From positions 447,657 through 511,656 of the forward strand of contig NW_022985448.1 in NCBI RefSeq assembly GCF_010093595.1: a stretch of 64,000 nt of DNA, given 5' to 3'. The notes beneath the pieces were generated by a model. That model worked only from the letters and a program-made list of their open reading frames with translations. It was not told the origin of the DNA and made no database searches. Positions within the stretch are counted from its first letter, which is position 1. Every line of letters begins with the position of its first letter. Position numbers and translations under genes: made by a program. The stretch is from Mytilinidion resinicola (lineage: Eukaryota > Ascomycota > Dothideomycetes > Mytilinidiales > Mytilinidiaceae). This document shows positions 12,489-24,602 of the stretch, piece after piece.

Positions 12489-12701
12489 CTACTGCTGCAA
12501 ACCAAATCCCCAATCTCCAAATTTTCGTTTCCCATCAACCCCGCCACCACCTTTGCCAACGACGCATTCGCCACCAGTCACCGTTTCCCGCAAAGAGCGC
12601 CCAAACACCATCACCACGACGGCCAACATCACGACGACGACCACCGCCGCCACCGTCGGCACCGTCACCGAAGTCGTCGAAGTGACAGGCTTTGTGATCA
12701 T
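12489..12701 (-). CDS. Tentative small single-span membrane protein
   Basis: From the ATG at 12701 a 70-residue frame reads MITKPVTSTTSVTV, then a Val/Ala/Met-rich hydrophobic stretch of about 20 residues (TVAAVVVVVMLAVVVMVFG), then a Gly/Lys-rich tail. It is the only feature in the 12.2-13.5 kb stretch that looks protein-like. The region is low-complexity: C/A runs with repeated AAAAACCCC on the plus strand at 12380-12420 and a G run at 12890-12902. It may equally be a compositional artefact. Confidence 0.22.
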   Translation of the reverse strand: MITKPVTSTTSVTVPTVAAVVVVVMLAVVVMVFGRSLRETVTGGECVVGKGGGGVDGKRKFGDWGFGLQQ

Positions 12702-13485
12702 GTGGTATTCTGGCGATTGAGGGGGGGAGGGAAGGAGCGGAGGAGGGATAAGTGTGGATTGGGGTTGAGGGCGCGGTCTGGACCCACTGTGTTGTTGAGT
12801 GATAGAGTTATAGCGAGAAAAGGGGAGGGGAGGCGGGTGGGTGGGCGTGTAAGAAATACTTTGAGAGAGAGAACGAGAGAGAGAGAGGAGGGGGGGGGGG
12901 GGCGCCGGGCTGGTCATAGAATTGTGTTGGCTAGCAGGGACCCCAATCGTTTAGAGGTTTATTGGTTGTAGTGGTATGGATGTATGCTTCGACTAGGGCA
13001 TGTCAAGTAATCGAAGAATTCAATCTCTCCGTCTGCAGCCCCCTTGGAAGTGATGGAATTGACGTGTTAGGAAGAGGTCTAAATGGATAGAATTGAGGAA
13101 GGAGAAATAGATGGACGGTGAGCTGTCTAACAGCAAGCGCGGCGAGCTCATGGGTCTTGGGAAGTATAACGCGTTGCGGCGTAATTGAAGCAGCTTTATG
13201 TTTTTTTAGGTAGAGCAGACGTAGGAGATACTACGAGGCCAGCATTTATTCTGACATGACAAGAGGTGGGGCTCTGGGGTATGAGAACCTCGCCATGGAT
13301 CCTGCGTGATAGAGATAACTAACCTACGGCGAGTTGAGTATACGATGCATGAAGGTCAAGTTTGATAGAGATTCTCCCCATTCCACTATGCTACAATCCC
13401 GCCCGGTGCGTCAAAAACCAGATGCAAAGGCTCTAAAGAAAATGTACAGTTTGCATCTCGAGCCCCACTCTTCCAAAATTCCCGA
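12702..13485. other. Intergenic region, no supported gene
   Basis: Purine-rich and G-run sequence to about 12900, then ordinary sequence up to the COX4 stop. No gene seen on either strand. Confidence 0.45.
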
Positions 13486-14396
13486 TCATAGAGTTCGGTA
13501 TTCGGGCTTCACGAAGTCGGCGAAGGTCTTGGGCTCACCCTCGTAGTTGTGCGCGCCATCATCGTCTATCACATATGTTAGCCGGAGACATGTTAATAAA
13601 TCACGAGGGCGGGCTTCGTACGGTGGTGGTCGTGGTGTCCGTCATCTTGAGGACCCACGTAATCCATCTTCAAGACATTGCCACACTCGGGGCACCGCTC
13701 AACCGGTCGGTCGCGGGACATCTGAGCAAATCAGTCCTGCTTTTAGCTAGGTTACATACTCCACAAATCATACCGTAAGCCATGTGACGACGTGGGAGTC
13801 GGCAGGGTAGCCGGTGCAGCCGGCGTACTGCTCGTCACCGAACGACTTGACGACAATCGGGTTGTCAAGCGTGCCTGAAATTTCCCCATAGTTAGCTGCC
13901 TGGTTTCCTGTCATGAAGATTCCAAGCCCTCGTAGCCAGTATATTTCGCACCTTTCCTCGACGAATCCAGCGGCTTCATGTCGAAAACATCAACACCCTC
14001 CATCTTTCCCAAGATTTCGAATCGCTCCAGACCGGTAGCTTGTTCCAAATCCGTGGGGACGGTTCCGGGGGCAGCACCAGTCTTAGGGAGAAGGTCCTCC
14101 ATGGTCTTAACCTCTGCATAGCCGTAAATGTCAGCCATCGTCTTCAGCTCGGTTGCAAACATGCGCGGTATAGCGTTATTAGGTCCCGATTGACGCACCC
14201 TCGAACTTCTTCATCGTGTTGCCCACATTGGTACCGGGCTTCGAGTCGCCTATTTAAAAACGGGTAAGCGGGTGCAGTGGTTCGATCCCTCCTGGAGCTA
14301 CTCACGAGCGACGAAAGAGCTGGCAAACGTGCGCTTAGCCAAGGTACCAGCGGCGGCGCGCCGGGCGACGGTGAAGGCGGAGCGTTGGAGGAACAT
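13486..14396 (-). CDS. COX4: Cytochrome c oxidase subunit 4 (COX4, mammalian Vb type), mitochondrial
   Basis: A nuclear-encoded zinc-binding subunit of respiratory complex IV in the inner mitochondrial membrane. Six exons on the minus strand join in frame: 14396-14306, 14249-14199, 14113-13952, 13874-13774, 13721-13622, 13565-13486 (194 aa). The N-terminus MFLQRSAFTVARRAAAGTLA is a classic basic presequence. The body has KTMEDLLPKTGAAPGTVPTD, then TLDNPIVVKSF, YAGCTGYPADSHVV and the zinc site CPECGNVLKMDYVG. With GCTG the four zinc-ligand region is present. A His/Asp-rich tail ends in PEYRTL. Length and motif order match the fungal family. Confidence 0.95.
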
Positions 14397-15443
14397 TGTG
14401 GACGCAATTGGGGTGGAGGGGAGAGTGGGCGTAGCTGGAGAGGGAGCTGTGAGGTCTTGTTCTGAGGTTGGCTGCGAATCGCATGATCCGAGATCGCGGC
14501 ATTTGCCGGAGGCTTGGCAGGCAACAGGGACTCTCCAAACCAAATTTGAGTCTGCGTCTATCGATGGGTCTTAATCAACATCACGACCCGGCTGTACAAT
14601 GGGCTGAACGTCTTCTCTGGGGTCGAGAAAGAGCGCGCGGAGTTCATATAAGCTAAGCCAGGAGTCAAGTAGCTTCAACATAGGGACTCCAAGATCACTT
14701 CGCAGAACCAATTCTCTCCAACGCTCAGCAAGACAGCGCTGTCTTCCGCCATCCATTGATGTCTTCGCCTAGATCTCTCCTAACCTAGACCCCCCAACCT
14801 GTTCCATCCATCCGCCCACCGCATTAACAAAGGAGGGTGGAAAAAATCATGCAACGAGATAGACGGACCCATCTCTTCCTTCCTTCCTACCCTCTTATCC
14901 TCACTATCTAAACACCCAAAAAGAATTTCCCATCGTATGCAGTTATGACTCCATGCTCCCAAACTTAAACGAGAACCCAAGCCCCGTAAGACGCTTGCAC
15001 CCCTCTGAAACGTAAACGCCCCACACCCGTTTTGTTTTCAAATCTGAAAGCCTCCCTTTTTCGAAAGGTTCCATGGACAAAGAAAAAGAAAGTTACTCCA
15101 AAGAAGCGCCGAGTCCCAATGCGCACCCCGCCAGCGCCATGCTTTCCGTTTGTCTCCACCCGAGTTCCCAGATGCCAGCCACGTGGGGACGAACAAAGTA
15201 CAGTTCAAGGAACATTTGACAGCAAAGAAATTTGGACTGAAAGGAAATGGAGAGGAGCCCCTACTGTGAATATTGGTATGAGAGATCTCGCTCTGAACGC
15301 AATTACAATAGAAGCTAGAGGTGCACTGGTGGCCGAGGCCTTCTTTGGCTTGGATGCACCAGTGAGGGGTATATATGTATAGGTATGCGTGAGTTGCGTG
15401 ATGCGAAAGGAGAGATTGTGCTGCTGGACATCGTTGAAACACC
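14397..15443. other. Intergenic region, no gene seen
   Basis: About 1 kb: upstream region of COX4 and the 3' side of the histidine kinase. Open frames of up to about 130 codons occur but have no domain signature. Confidence 0.5.
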
Positions 15444-18400
15444 CTATAGGTTGTCCGGTTTCGTCATAGGCGACACAGCAGGCGACTCTTCCGTGCTCGA
15501 GGTAGCAGTGGTCGTAGTCGTGCTACCTTGCGCCTTCGATGGGGGCCAAGGCCTTTTATCGTTGGCCTTGGATGAAGACTCTTTCACTAGTGGCATAACG
15601 ACTTCGCCCTCTTCTTCCGGTATAGGAGGACAGTATGTTTTCAGGACGTGTTTTAGGGCTGGCCGTCGGATGGGTTTGGCGAGGAAGAAGTCCATGCCTG
15701 AGTCGAGACATTCCTGTTGGCTGTTAGATAGTACTCGACAAAAATAGGTCATAATTGCTTACCTTGACATTGCTCTCTTCTGCGTACGCGGTGAGAGCCA
15801 CTATAGGTGCCGAGAAACCGGACTGCCGTATCAATCGAGTAGATTGGAGACCGTCGAGGTTAGGCATCTAGCGAAATGTCAATTGGGATTACATTGTCCA
15901 GGCAGCGAGCTAAGCTTACCTGAACATCCATGAAGATCAGGTTATATGGGTTAGAGTTTTCCATGCTTTCCTTAACTCTGTCAAGAGCTTCTTGCCCATC
16001 TATTCCAAATTAGCATTGGAGCTGGCCACGAGACGCATGACAGTGAATCTACCTTTAGCAACAGTAACGTCATAAATGTCCTCTAGCTTCAGCATACGCA
16101 ACACGACCTCCTGATTTGTTTTGTTGTCCTCAGCCACGAGCACCTTGACCTTGTCACCCCTTTTGGACGCGTCTGCAGCTATCCGTTCCATAGCAGCCAT
16201 TTGAGAATTGGGCGACTCTAATGGCGCGTTCGACGCGAAGAACGGATGGCTGAGACCGACTAGTCGTGGTTTGGAGTCTGTTTCAAACACAGGGCCGGGT
16301 GCTCCAGGAGTACTGACTGCCGATTGAACTGAGCGACCGGACCTTGCATCATCCACAATGGCATCGACTCGACTCCTTCCCTCGTCCAGGGAAGACGCCC
16401 TTGTTAAGCCGCCTTCTGCAAAATTTACATTGTTTGAGCTTGCCGTACTGTCAGCTCGACTGTTGAGATGCCTTAGAGGGATTTGCATGGTGAAAATGCT
16501 CCCATTCCCAACTTCGCTCTTGACACCCACAAATCCTTTCATGAGACCGGCCAGCTGGGAGCAGATACTCAGTCCAAGTCCCGTACCACCAAATTTCTTG
16601 CTCAAACCCAAATCACCTTGTACGAATGGCTCGAAAATCTTATCTTGAAGATGTTCCGGGATTCCTGGTCCGCTATCTTGAACTTCGAACTCGAATTGAA
16701 GCCATCGACCGGGAGGGGGGGTCACAGCTCTTTCTTGCGCCATGATCGAAGCATAGACACTCGGCTTGTCGTAAGCATTGATGGTATTGGCCGTGTCCAT
16801 GTTGTGGGGTGTTTTTATCGACGCTGAGTTCTCGGATGAGCCTCGGATTCGTGTTCTCGATTGCCGCATGGAACTCTGTCTAGACTGTGTTGATCCCTTA
16901 CGGCTGCTGTCAGACACCGTAGCCTCTCCAGTGCATCGTATTGTCATCGTCACAGATCCGCCCGGAGGCGTGAATTTGAGACTGTTGGATACCAAATTGA
17001 TCACCACTTGGAGGATTCTGTGTTGATCTCCCCACAGAATCATGTCTTTTATGCGACCAAGGCCGTATGGGGCGAGGTCGGTCTGTTCGGAGGATTTGCC
17101 TAGATCGTCAAAGTTGGCGTCGATCGGACCCTCAAATTTCACCCGGAAGTTGATACCGCCCTCCTTGGCTTGCTTGTCGAAGATGGCGAGAACTTGGGAA
17201 CTAATATCACGCAAGCGGAATTCTCTCTCGTCGAGAGACAGCTGCTGCCCAACTTGGTTTTTACTATAAACTGTTAGCCAAGTCGCAGTATGACGATTCC
17301 TCCAATGCAATGTGCTCACCTGAATGTCAATAGATCAGTTAGCAGATTGAGTAGCAGGTCTCCACTTTTGTAGATGATCCCCAGCGAACGCTTCAATTTT
17401 ACTGGGTCGTCTTCGGACATGCACACGGCGCACATGCCCAAAATTCCGTTGAGTGGTGTCTTCAACTCATGCGAGATATTCGCAATGAACAAAGTCTTGC
17501 TCTCATTTGCGGCCTCCGCAGCTTTCTTACTGAGCTCCAACTCAGCCGTACGCTGCTGCACTCTTTCTTCCAGCTTTTCGTACTGCATCATGAGCTCATC
17601 GGACATTTCGTTGAACGTTTGTGTTAAATCGGTGAGCTCATCGTGGATGAAGTGTTTGCGGTCCTTGACTTTCCCAGGAATCCGGAACTGGCGTCGCCGT
17701 TCTTCTTCCTTGCGCTCTGCGTTCGTTTTCCTTCCACCGCGAGTATAAGTCTTGACTTTACCAAAGAATCCTTCTTTTCTAGCAAGAGCGTCTCGGTGAT
17801 CATCATCGGTACCATCGTGTGTATTGAGACTTCCAGTGTCCGAAAATCCTGGAGGTGCAACGGACTTTTTCGTTGCATCCCGCAGCCGTCTGATGGGACG
17901 GCTGGAAATGTGAGCGACGGGGAAGGCGAGAAGAATCATACCGCCCATCGTCCCAAATACACAAGCTATAATGACCTTGCGCAGATGGACGATCGGCGCC
18001 CACACCTCAGCATGGGATTGCTCTACGATGACAACCCAGTCTACGAGACTCGTATTGACAATGGCGTAGCCAGCTGCAACGTTGTCCCTTTCTTCGTTCT
18101 TGGTCGATATCATGCTGCCAGCGTTGTTGGTAGCCCCCGAGTCTCTGGTAATTGCCCGATGCACGGCTGGGTACTTAGTGTAGTCGAACGGCTTATTTTG
18201 CGATCCATACGAATGATCTGGATGCCTATCCGTCAACCCTGTTCGGTTGGTAGGCGGCAACACAAAATTGACTAATTCATTCGCGGGTGGGTGCCCATTG
18301 TTAGAAGTGTATAGTACTCCCTTCGGGAATTTGTTCGTCACGTTGTTCGGGCCGATCAGCATTGTGACTCCGGTGTCGTCCAAACCCTCCATAGCGTTCA

Positions 18401-19242
18401 CAACGCTTCTAATCAGCCTGCCGTCCAAGACAACCGTAAGCCAGCCCAATATGTCAATGGCAGAGGTGTTGTTTATGATAGGCATGGTAACAGACACAAG
18501 GGAGAATGTTTGGTTGATGTTATACGGGCCGAGCAACAGATAGTTGTCTTGATCAACAACTCGGCCGCCGAACGAAGCTATCGTCTGGTTGTAGGTCGAG
18601 CTGATTGGTATTATGGTGAAGTCAAAGGCCGGATATAGCTGTGGCACGAAGCCGTATGTGTCGCCCAGGACAGCGGTGGTCCCATTTGGTGCCTTGTACG
18701 GCAACGCAAGGTCGGATACGGACGGCGCCGTTGCACTCATAACTGATGTCGACGAGTTGATTGGGAAAATCTGGGCCTGCAGGAGCAGCGCAGCCTGCTG
18801 GTCGCCTTGGAAAACAGCCTGGAGATCGGCGGTGGAGCGCACCCAATTCGCTTCCGTGTTGTTGCCATTGTTGTATCGCTGGAGCGAGCTTTGGATCAGA
18901 ACTCGAGTCGCGGTAGATTTGACGCTCGACTGCATGAGAAGGAAATTCGAGGACAGCTGCGCAGCCTTCAAGGACGCGGTCAGCGCGAGACGGGAAGCCC
19001 TGGGATACTGTTAGAGCAGGACCAGTAAATTGCGCGGAGGCACTGACCGTATGTCCAGAACGAAGCCGTGGTTTGTGACCTTTGATATGTTATGTTAGTA
19101 GAAGGCTCCAAAGCTTCTCAAGCTCCAGCGAGCAAGGAGGAATTACCCAAGTCGCAATGGCAACGACTGCCAGGCCGATCAGCGAGGCCAGCAACACCAA
19201 ACATCCCAATTGCTCCCGGATCGGAATCCGCATCTTGACCAT
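15444..19242 (-). CDS. Sln1-type hybrid histidine kinase (class VI osmosensor)
   Basis: A plasma-membrane two-component sensor; in yeast the homologue feeds the Ypd1-Ssk1 phosphorelay controlling the HOG MAP kinase pathway. Seven exons join in frame (19242-19147, 19079-19048, 18999-17320, 17263-16053, 15999-15920, 15867-15763, 15713-15444), giving 1157 aa. There is a TM segment near residues 13-33, an extracellular sensor with many N-glycosylation sites, and TM2 near 384-404 ([18 protein letters not shown]), followed by a HAMP/coiled-coil linker. The H-box [16 protein letters not shown] has phospho-His near 553. The HATPase carries [16 protein letters not shown] and GGTGLGLSI. The C-terminal receiver [14 protein letters not shown] has phospho-Asp near 1031 (FMDVQMPNLDG) and a conserved Lys (FFLAKPI). 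[11 protein letters not shown] could also start at the second Met (19233). All catalytic residues are present. Confidence 0.93.
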
Positions 19243-20726
19243 TCGAGCGATGGAGAGGGGGGCGGGAGAAGGACAGCCAGCGGCGCGGATGGTCGCGGCG
19301 ACAGCCTCTGCGGTCAGACCCGAGCAGGCGTCGAGGTCGGGGTGAGTGAGGGTGGTCGAGGAGCGGAGACCGTCGCACTTCCCATTCCTCTTTCGTGGCG
19401 AGGGCAGGGCTCCAACAGGTGCACGACGCGGTTCAGGACGGGGCAGTTCAGAGAGACGTCCAAGACACTGGCTGAGAGGCAATATGCCGTCTCGGAGTGG
19501 CGTCGCTCTAGGCCAGAAGCGTCAGGCGAGGGCTGAGAAAGCAGAAACCGGCCGGCGACGCGTGAAAGACAGTCGATGGGCCTGCTGTGGCCGCCTGCTG
19601 TGGCCGCCTGCAATGCTCGTCTTGGGCAATCGGTGAAGGCCCTCGGGTCCCAGTTGCGACGGCGCTGTCAGGCTGTCAGTCTGTCAGTCCGCGGCCTCCA
19701 ACGTGGCCGGTGTCGCGGAGCCAGCTGGACACGAAGTCTGGCGTGGGCGCAGGCGGGCGTCGAGCCGGTGCAGAGGAGATTTGGGGCAACGGCCCCTAGC
19801 AGCGGCGCTGCAGTGCGACCGGCCATCGGCTGCAGACGCCGCGCGCCCTGAGATCCGGGCGGGGAGACAGCCTTGTCGATGCATGCCTGCCATGGCATTC
19901 TTGCGATGCTGCATCGGGCCGGGCTGGGGTGCAATCGCATTGTGGGCAACCGCCCCGGCGAAGCCAGCAGCGAGCCTTCGCTGTTCCGCGATGCTTCCCA
20001 GCACTCGACGGCTGGTGGTGCCCGCCCGGCATGCCGACTGCGCGTCTCGGGCATCTCTGGGGGCGGCAGACGCCCCACGCGTGCCGATGGAGGGCGAAGC
20101 GATTTGCTGCGATCGTCGCGGCTCGTCTGGAACACAACATCCTTGACACCACCGAGCGACGGTCTCGAACTTTATCCTCGTCGAAAAGCGGGCCGTGCTC
20201 CGCTCGCCCAACGCACGCCGAGGCCAAGTTTCTGCCTGGCACCAGGGCTGGTTACGAGCAGTATATATCACAGCATCGCTGCGGACAATCTGAGCATCAT
20301 CGGCACCACTCTCGACGACCACCACTGTTTGTTGCGCCCGCTCCGGTCTGAACTGATTCCTCGCCTGCGGACCGATCCGCTCTCGGCTGTTTGATGGGAC
20401 AGCTCGCGCTGCGACGGGGAGGAACGTGTCATCTTGACAGTTACACAGATGAGGGACGGCGTTGGACGAATTCGGCACGGAAGAAGATAGATCTAAATGC
20501 TTGTCTTGACGAACGCTGTCCAAGTTTCCAGGGTACCTAGCACGCACGCTGGCTGTGTGGAGACGCCAATCATCAACAGCCACTCTCGTCAAAGAGGGAT
20601 CTATATCGACTCCAAAATTCGGTACGGCTCCCAACGTCGCTAGTGATCCTCCTCTCGACGCCCCCTAGTCAGAGAGCTTCTCCAAATATCCTCCTCTCCC
20701 AGCCCAGTCAAGGTACCGTAATACCC
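19243..20726. other. Long GC-rich upstream region of the histidine kinase
   Basis: About 1.5 kb between the kinase ATG and the next gene, GC-rich up to about 20.4 kb and open on several frames of both strands. The longest frame (minus, 20634-19684) has no domain, an Arg/Ala/Ser-biased composition, and no splice link I can find. I read this as promoter plus a long 5' leader, possibly with upstream open frames. A short tandem repeat of a 13-nt unit (CCTGCTGTGGCCG) lies at 19578-19606. Confidence 0.5.
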
Positions 20727-21563
20727 CTAATAATTGATATTCCCAAACGGCTGCGCATCGAGAGGCATCTGCGCTCTCCCCGGACACGACCCATACAGCC
20801 CAAGCCCCTTCTTATCATTCCGATAATACCGTCCCATCTTCTTAAAATGCGTGATCGCAATCGTACAGCTGCTCGCAATCATCTCCACCTCCCACCCATC
20901 GCGTAAAAACCCATCCCGAAAGATCACCAACTCGCCCACCTCCGCCCCATTCGCAGCAACAGTACCGCACTCGCTGTACGTAAACCGCGCAAACACAAGA
21001 CACGACGACCCTTCAACAAACGCCAGCGAGATCGGCCGGTCGTCCAGCCGCCAGTAGAACGCCGACCGTCCCCCCTCCATCGGGATCTTCCAGTCGTTAA
21101 AGTTTCTCGATTCCATGTTATACAGCTTCGCCGAGCCTCCGGACCCGCACACGATCTTCGCCCGCGGGCACCACGGCAAGGGGCCGTTATTGTCGAAGTC
21201 GATGGTCGCCACCTCGTCGCCCTCCGACGCCTCCACAGATCCCCGCTGCACGCGCCGTAGCGTCATCTCAGACTTCTTAGACAAGAAGCTGGGCGAGCCG
21301 CGCGAGATAATCTTGTACAAGGGAGCGTGGGTGGGGCCGAAGGGGACGAGGATCTGGACCTTCCTGCTGATTTGGCGGAGGTGGTAGGATATCTTCGGGA
21401 CCGAGGACATGCTGGAGTCGCGCCGCTCGTAGACGGGGGGCGAGTGGGGTTCGTAGTGTGGGAGCTCTTCGTGGTCATGCTCATGGTCGTCCATTGGGAG
21501 GTCGGTTGGACCTAGGGATTCAAGGGTTCGGGTGTTCATGTTTGTATTCATATTCGTGCTCAT
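20727..21563 (-). CDS. Unknown conserved-looking protein with beta-rich C-terminal domain
   Basis: An intronless frame of 278 aa starting MSTNMNTNMNTRT. Residues 1-55 are disordered (Asn, Asp/Glu/His and Pro/Tyr-rich, HEHDHEELPHYEPHSPP). From about residue 55 alternating hydrophobic strands appear (KVQILVPFG, KIVCGSGGSAKLYNME, SAFYWRLDDRPISLAFVEG, CLVFARFTYSECGTV, GELVIFRDGFLRDGWEVEM), ending in a helix-like AITHFKKMGRYYRND. The pattern recalls tubby-like/phospholipid scramblase-type beta barrels seen in many fungal proteins of unknown function, but I cannot prove it. No signal peptide or TM helix. Function unknown. Confidence 0.65.
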   Translation of the reverse strand: MSTNMNTNMNTRTLESLGPTDLPMDDHEHDHEELPHYEPHSPPVYERRDSSMSSVPKISYHLRQISRKVQILVPFGPTHAPLYKIISRGSPSFLSKKSEMTLRRVQRGSVEASEGDEVATIDFDNNGPLPWCPRAKIVCGSGGSAKLYNMESRNFNDWKIPMEGGRSAFYWRLDDRPISLAFVEGSSCLVFARFTYSECGTVAANGAEVGELVIFRDGFLRDGWEVEMIASSCTIAITHFKKMGRYYRNDKKGLGLYGSCPGRAQMPLDAQPFGNINY

Positions 21564-22487
21564 CCAGAAGCTGGATTCTGGTGGACGGCTTTCACTTGTC
21601 GTTTAGAATGATAGAGTTTGAGTCAATGAGGATGAAGTAGACAAAATGGAGCATTTCTTTGACACCGATGTGCTTACGGCCAGACGCGGTGGAGGGTGTG
21701 AGAGAGTTGTAGACGAATGGGGAAAACAGCGATGGAGCGACGAATATAAAGAAAAACATCGAGGACTGAACCGGCGAGGCGGGGCCTGGCACGCGTGGGG
21801 CCCGAGGTTGCCGTCATCCATGGGCCGTGGCGAATTAGCACGCTGTTTACTATCTCCGGCCATTGACGGCGCGGGATACACGAGTGTGGTTGACAGGTCT
21901 GACAGCTGTGGAGAGAGGGTCTGGCCTATTTTTGTTTCTTTTGGAAATGTCCCCACACGCATCATGCAGCACAGGGGTCCTAACTAGTGTCCGTAAGGGA
22001 AACATTTCACGCGTATAACAGGCGGTCTAAGCTCTACTCGGATAAGCCACTGGAGTGGCCCTTGCTCAACCCACTTAGCATTTTATTTTTTAAATGGACC
22101 ACGAACAGACGATATGCTCGTGTCCCACAATACCGCGTCTAATTAGCTGTTCTCAGAAGGGCTTGCATTTACAAAGCAAGATTACTGATTTTGCTGGCAC
22201 CAAAGTCTCCCAGGGTCTAGAGGCTGCGAATCACGTATTCACTGAGCCACTTGACGCTTGGTAGAGGACCCTGGATAATGATAGCCACGCGGGCTGGGAA
22301 GACGACAAGCTTTATCTTTCCTAACCGACGAAGAATTGCTATATATACTCTAGCCAGAACCATATGTAAACCCTACATCATTCCCTCTTCAAACGTCTCT
22401 CCCCCAAATTCTCCCTCGTGCATCTCAAACCCAAACTCCAACCCAAATCCCACTACATGTCCCTCGAATCCCCCATGCTGCGCAAAC
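21564..22487. other. Intergenic region, no gene seen
   Basis: About 920 bp with no convincing frame; includes the upstream region of the 20.7-kb gene and a pyrimidine-rich stretch at 22400-22560 running into the 3' end of the next (broken) gene. Confidence 0.5.
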
Positions 22488-24602
22488 TCACCACTCGTCC
22501 CACTCGCCTTCCATCCCATTCCTCCCCCAAGTCCCTTCCCCCTGCTGCCCCGCCATTAACCTTACCATCTCCTCAAACTGCTCCGTATTTCCCAGCCCCT
22601 CCTCCGCACTTCCTGATCGTCTCCTGTAAGTCAACCGTAAGCTCACCAACAGCCTGTCGCGGCGCTATCATGCCACCCTCAGCGATCTGGTCGGCGATTT
22701 TCGCTCGCACAACCTCGAACGCGTTGCGATACTTCTTCGCGGTTTGCATGCGCTCCGCCATGACGAGGAGCACAATGCTGCAGGCGCTGATGTCGTTGCT
22801 GGTCGCGGGAGTGGATATGTCGGAGGGTGAGGACCAGGCGCAGCAGATGAGCGGGAGGCCGGCTAAGAAGACGGTTTGGAGGGACATCATGCTGTAGCCG
22901 ACGTACATTATTTGGCGGAGGCGCTTGTAGGTTTGGCAAATGCCGCCGCACGACGCAGCGAGAGCTTTTAAGAAGCGGGGTGACGCTTGGGGTTTCGTCA
23001 ATTATGGGTAGAAGAGCAGGCGGAGGGTTTTGAAGTAGAAGACCATGTAATGATCATAGCCGTCGAACGCCTTTCCATCAGAGTCAGTCATTCTTCGCGC
23101 ATCTTGCGAAATCATATCCTTCCAATGCGTTAGCTGGCTGATGAAGCCGTCAATCACCGAGTCTTGAACGGCTTCAGTGTGATCTACGCGGTAGATAGTC
23201 TGCTCGATCTGTGACTCTATTCGTCGGATTCGAAGGACGTGGATACATAGAGATAACGTGGTGCTCATAGCTGGGGCAGGTGTAGACTCTGTCCCTATCT
23301 GGGCATGCGCATCAAAGGCATTCTCGACCACGTCGGGGTCATTGCATGCTTCATCAATGTCGAGTGATAGGGGCACATCGATATCACGGTCCGATAGTCC
23401 GAATGGCCTTCCAAGCGGTATCGAGATTTGCCTGTCGAATGCATAGCAGGCCCAGAATATCCGTTTCTGCATCTCAATTCCAAAGTGAAGTCCCTTCGCA
23501 GGTGGTATTTGACGATGAAGGCCCAGATCGATCGCGTTGAGCATGGCAAGCCGACTATACGCCCAGGCGCCGGGGTCTCTAGATGCAGGAAAGCAATAAA
23601 CCGCGAGAAGCATTAGCGTACACACTGAGCGGGTGTCCCGAAATTGAAGTATCTCATCAAGGTGCTTTAGGGAAGCGGCGTAGTGTGATTCGGGCTTAAA
23701 GGCAGGGTTCACTTCCCCAGAAGTCTCGAGAAATCTACCAGCAGTGGCATACACGAGATGCAAAATGCACTTTTCGTAGGTGTCGAAGATGGTGTACCGG
23801 CGTGCGTGGAGTGCTTTAACCCACACGGAATGTAAGACTGGCCAACGCGACGATATGTGCTTCATGTAGCCTACAATCATCCTGTCTCCTACTTCGGGGG
23901 GATTTCGGAGAAGCAAACAGTTTCCTCGTCATTAGTAAGCGATGGGGGTCCGGAGCTGGAGAGGCTTGTCCGATAACGAGGCGAAGCATTCCGCCCTGGT
24001 TGCTCTTCTCTCTCAGAAGAAACCCGACCAGCCGTCTCATAGTGATATGGGATGAAGGTCCAATGTAACCGCCATTTGCATCTAGAGAGAGGTCTTTGAG
24101 CACTACGACTATGGAATCAATCTGAAAGTCTTGGCCCTCGTCATCGTCGTCTGACACTAGATCGATGTCTGGAGGTTCGAACTGTCCCGGAGTCGGTGGA
24201 GGTACTTGGAATTGCCCAATAGGGATGTGCGTGCTTGAGCTCTGGCGCGAGTGCGCTGACTGTGGTTGGTATCGCCATTGACTGTTCCCTGGATCCGGGA
24301 GGCCCTGCTCAGTCAAGGAGCTCTCGAGCTGCTCAACGCGGGATTCTAGCGACCGAATGTAGTGATTACGGCCAAAGGGCATGGGCTTATTCGGAAGGAT
24401 ATACTCGCATGGCGTTTGGAGACTCCTGCATTTGGAGCAGGAGGGGTGCGCACCGTCGCATTCTGACTCGGTGAGAAGCTTTATATCATCTACAAGGTAA
24501 ATAAGACGAACTTTGCTTTCGGAGTTTGCACCTTTGACAAGCCAAAGCTACCCTAGGACGTTTCGTGGGTCGATGGGTTTGCTCGTATTCGGTCATCTTC
24601 AT
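22488..24602 (-). pseudogene. Zn2Cys6 transcription factor, interrupted
   Basis: A fungal-specific nuclear regulator gene carrying breaks. The N-terminus (start at 24602 or 24596) gives CQRCKLRKQ, and a weak-donor intron (GTTCGT...GTCAG, about 24445-24493) joins it to KCDGAHPSCSKC and a final Cys: C-x2-C-x6-C-x6-C-x2-C-x6-C. A coiled-coil linker follows (RNHYIRSLESRVEQLE). The fungal-TF middle homology region is present (SVCTLMLLAVYCFPASRDPGAW..., DRQISIPLGRPFGL). Lesions: a frame change at a C6 run near 23890; an in-frame TAA at 23002-23004 between LRLLFYP and LTKPQASPRFLK; and a frame change near 22600, after which the alternative frame runs EEGLGNTEQFEEMV... to a TGA at 22488. I found no GT-AG introns that remove these. 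Either a pseudogene or several sequence errors. Confidence 0.75.

Noticed and set aside
12211..12513. Hydrophobic minus-strand frame (FFLFLGFFGVFWVFF)
   Set aside because: Produced by A/C homopolymer-like runs on the plus strand; composition alone explains it.
14240..14300. tRNA-like GGTTCGATCC string
   Set aside because: It lies in COX4 intron 1; no acceptor stem or D-arm can be paired around it.
19684..20634. 316-codon minus-strand open frame upstream of the histidine kinase
   Set aside because: No domain, biased Arg/Ala/Ser composition typical of GC-rich noncoding frames, and several overlapping open frames on the other strand.
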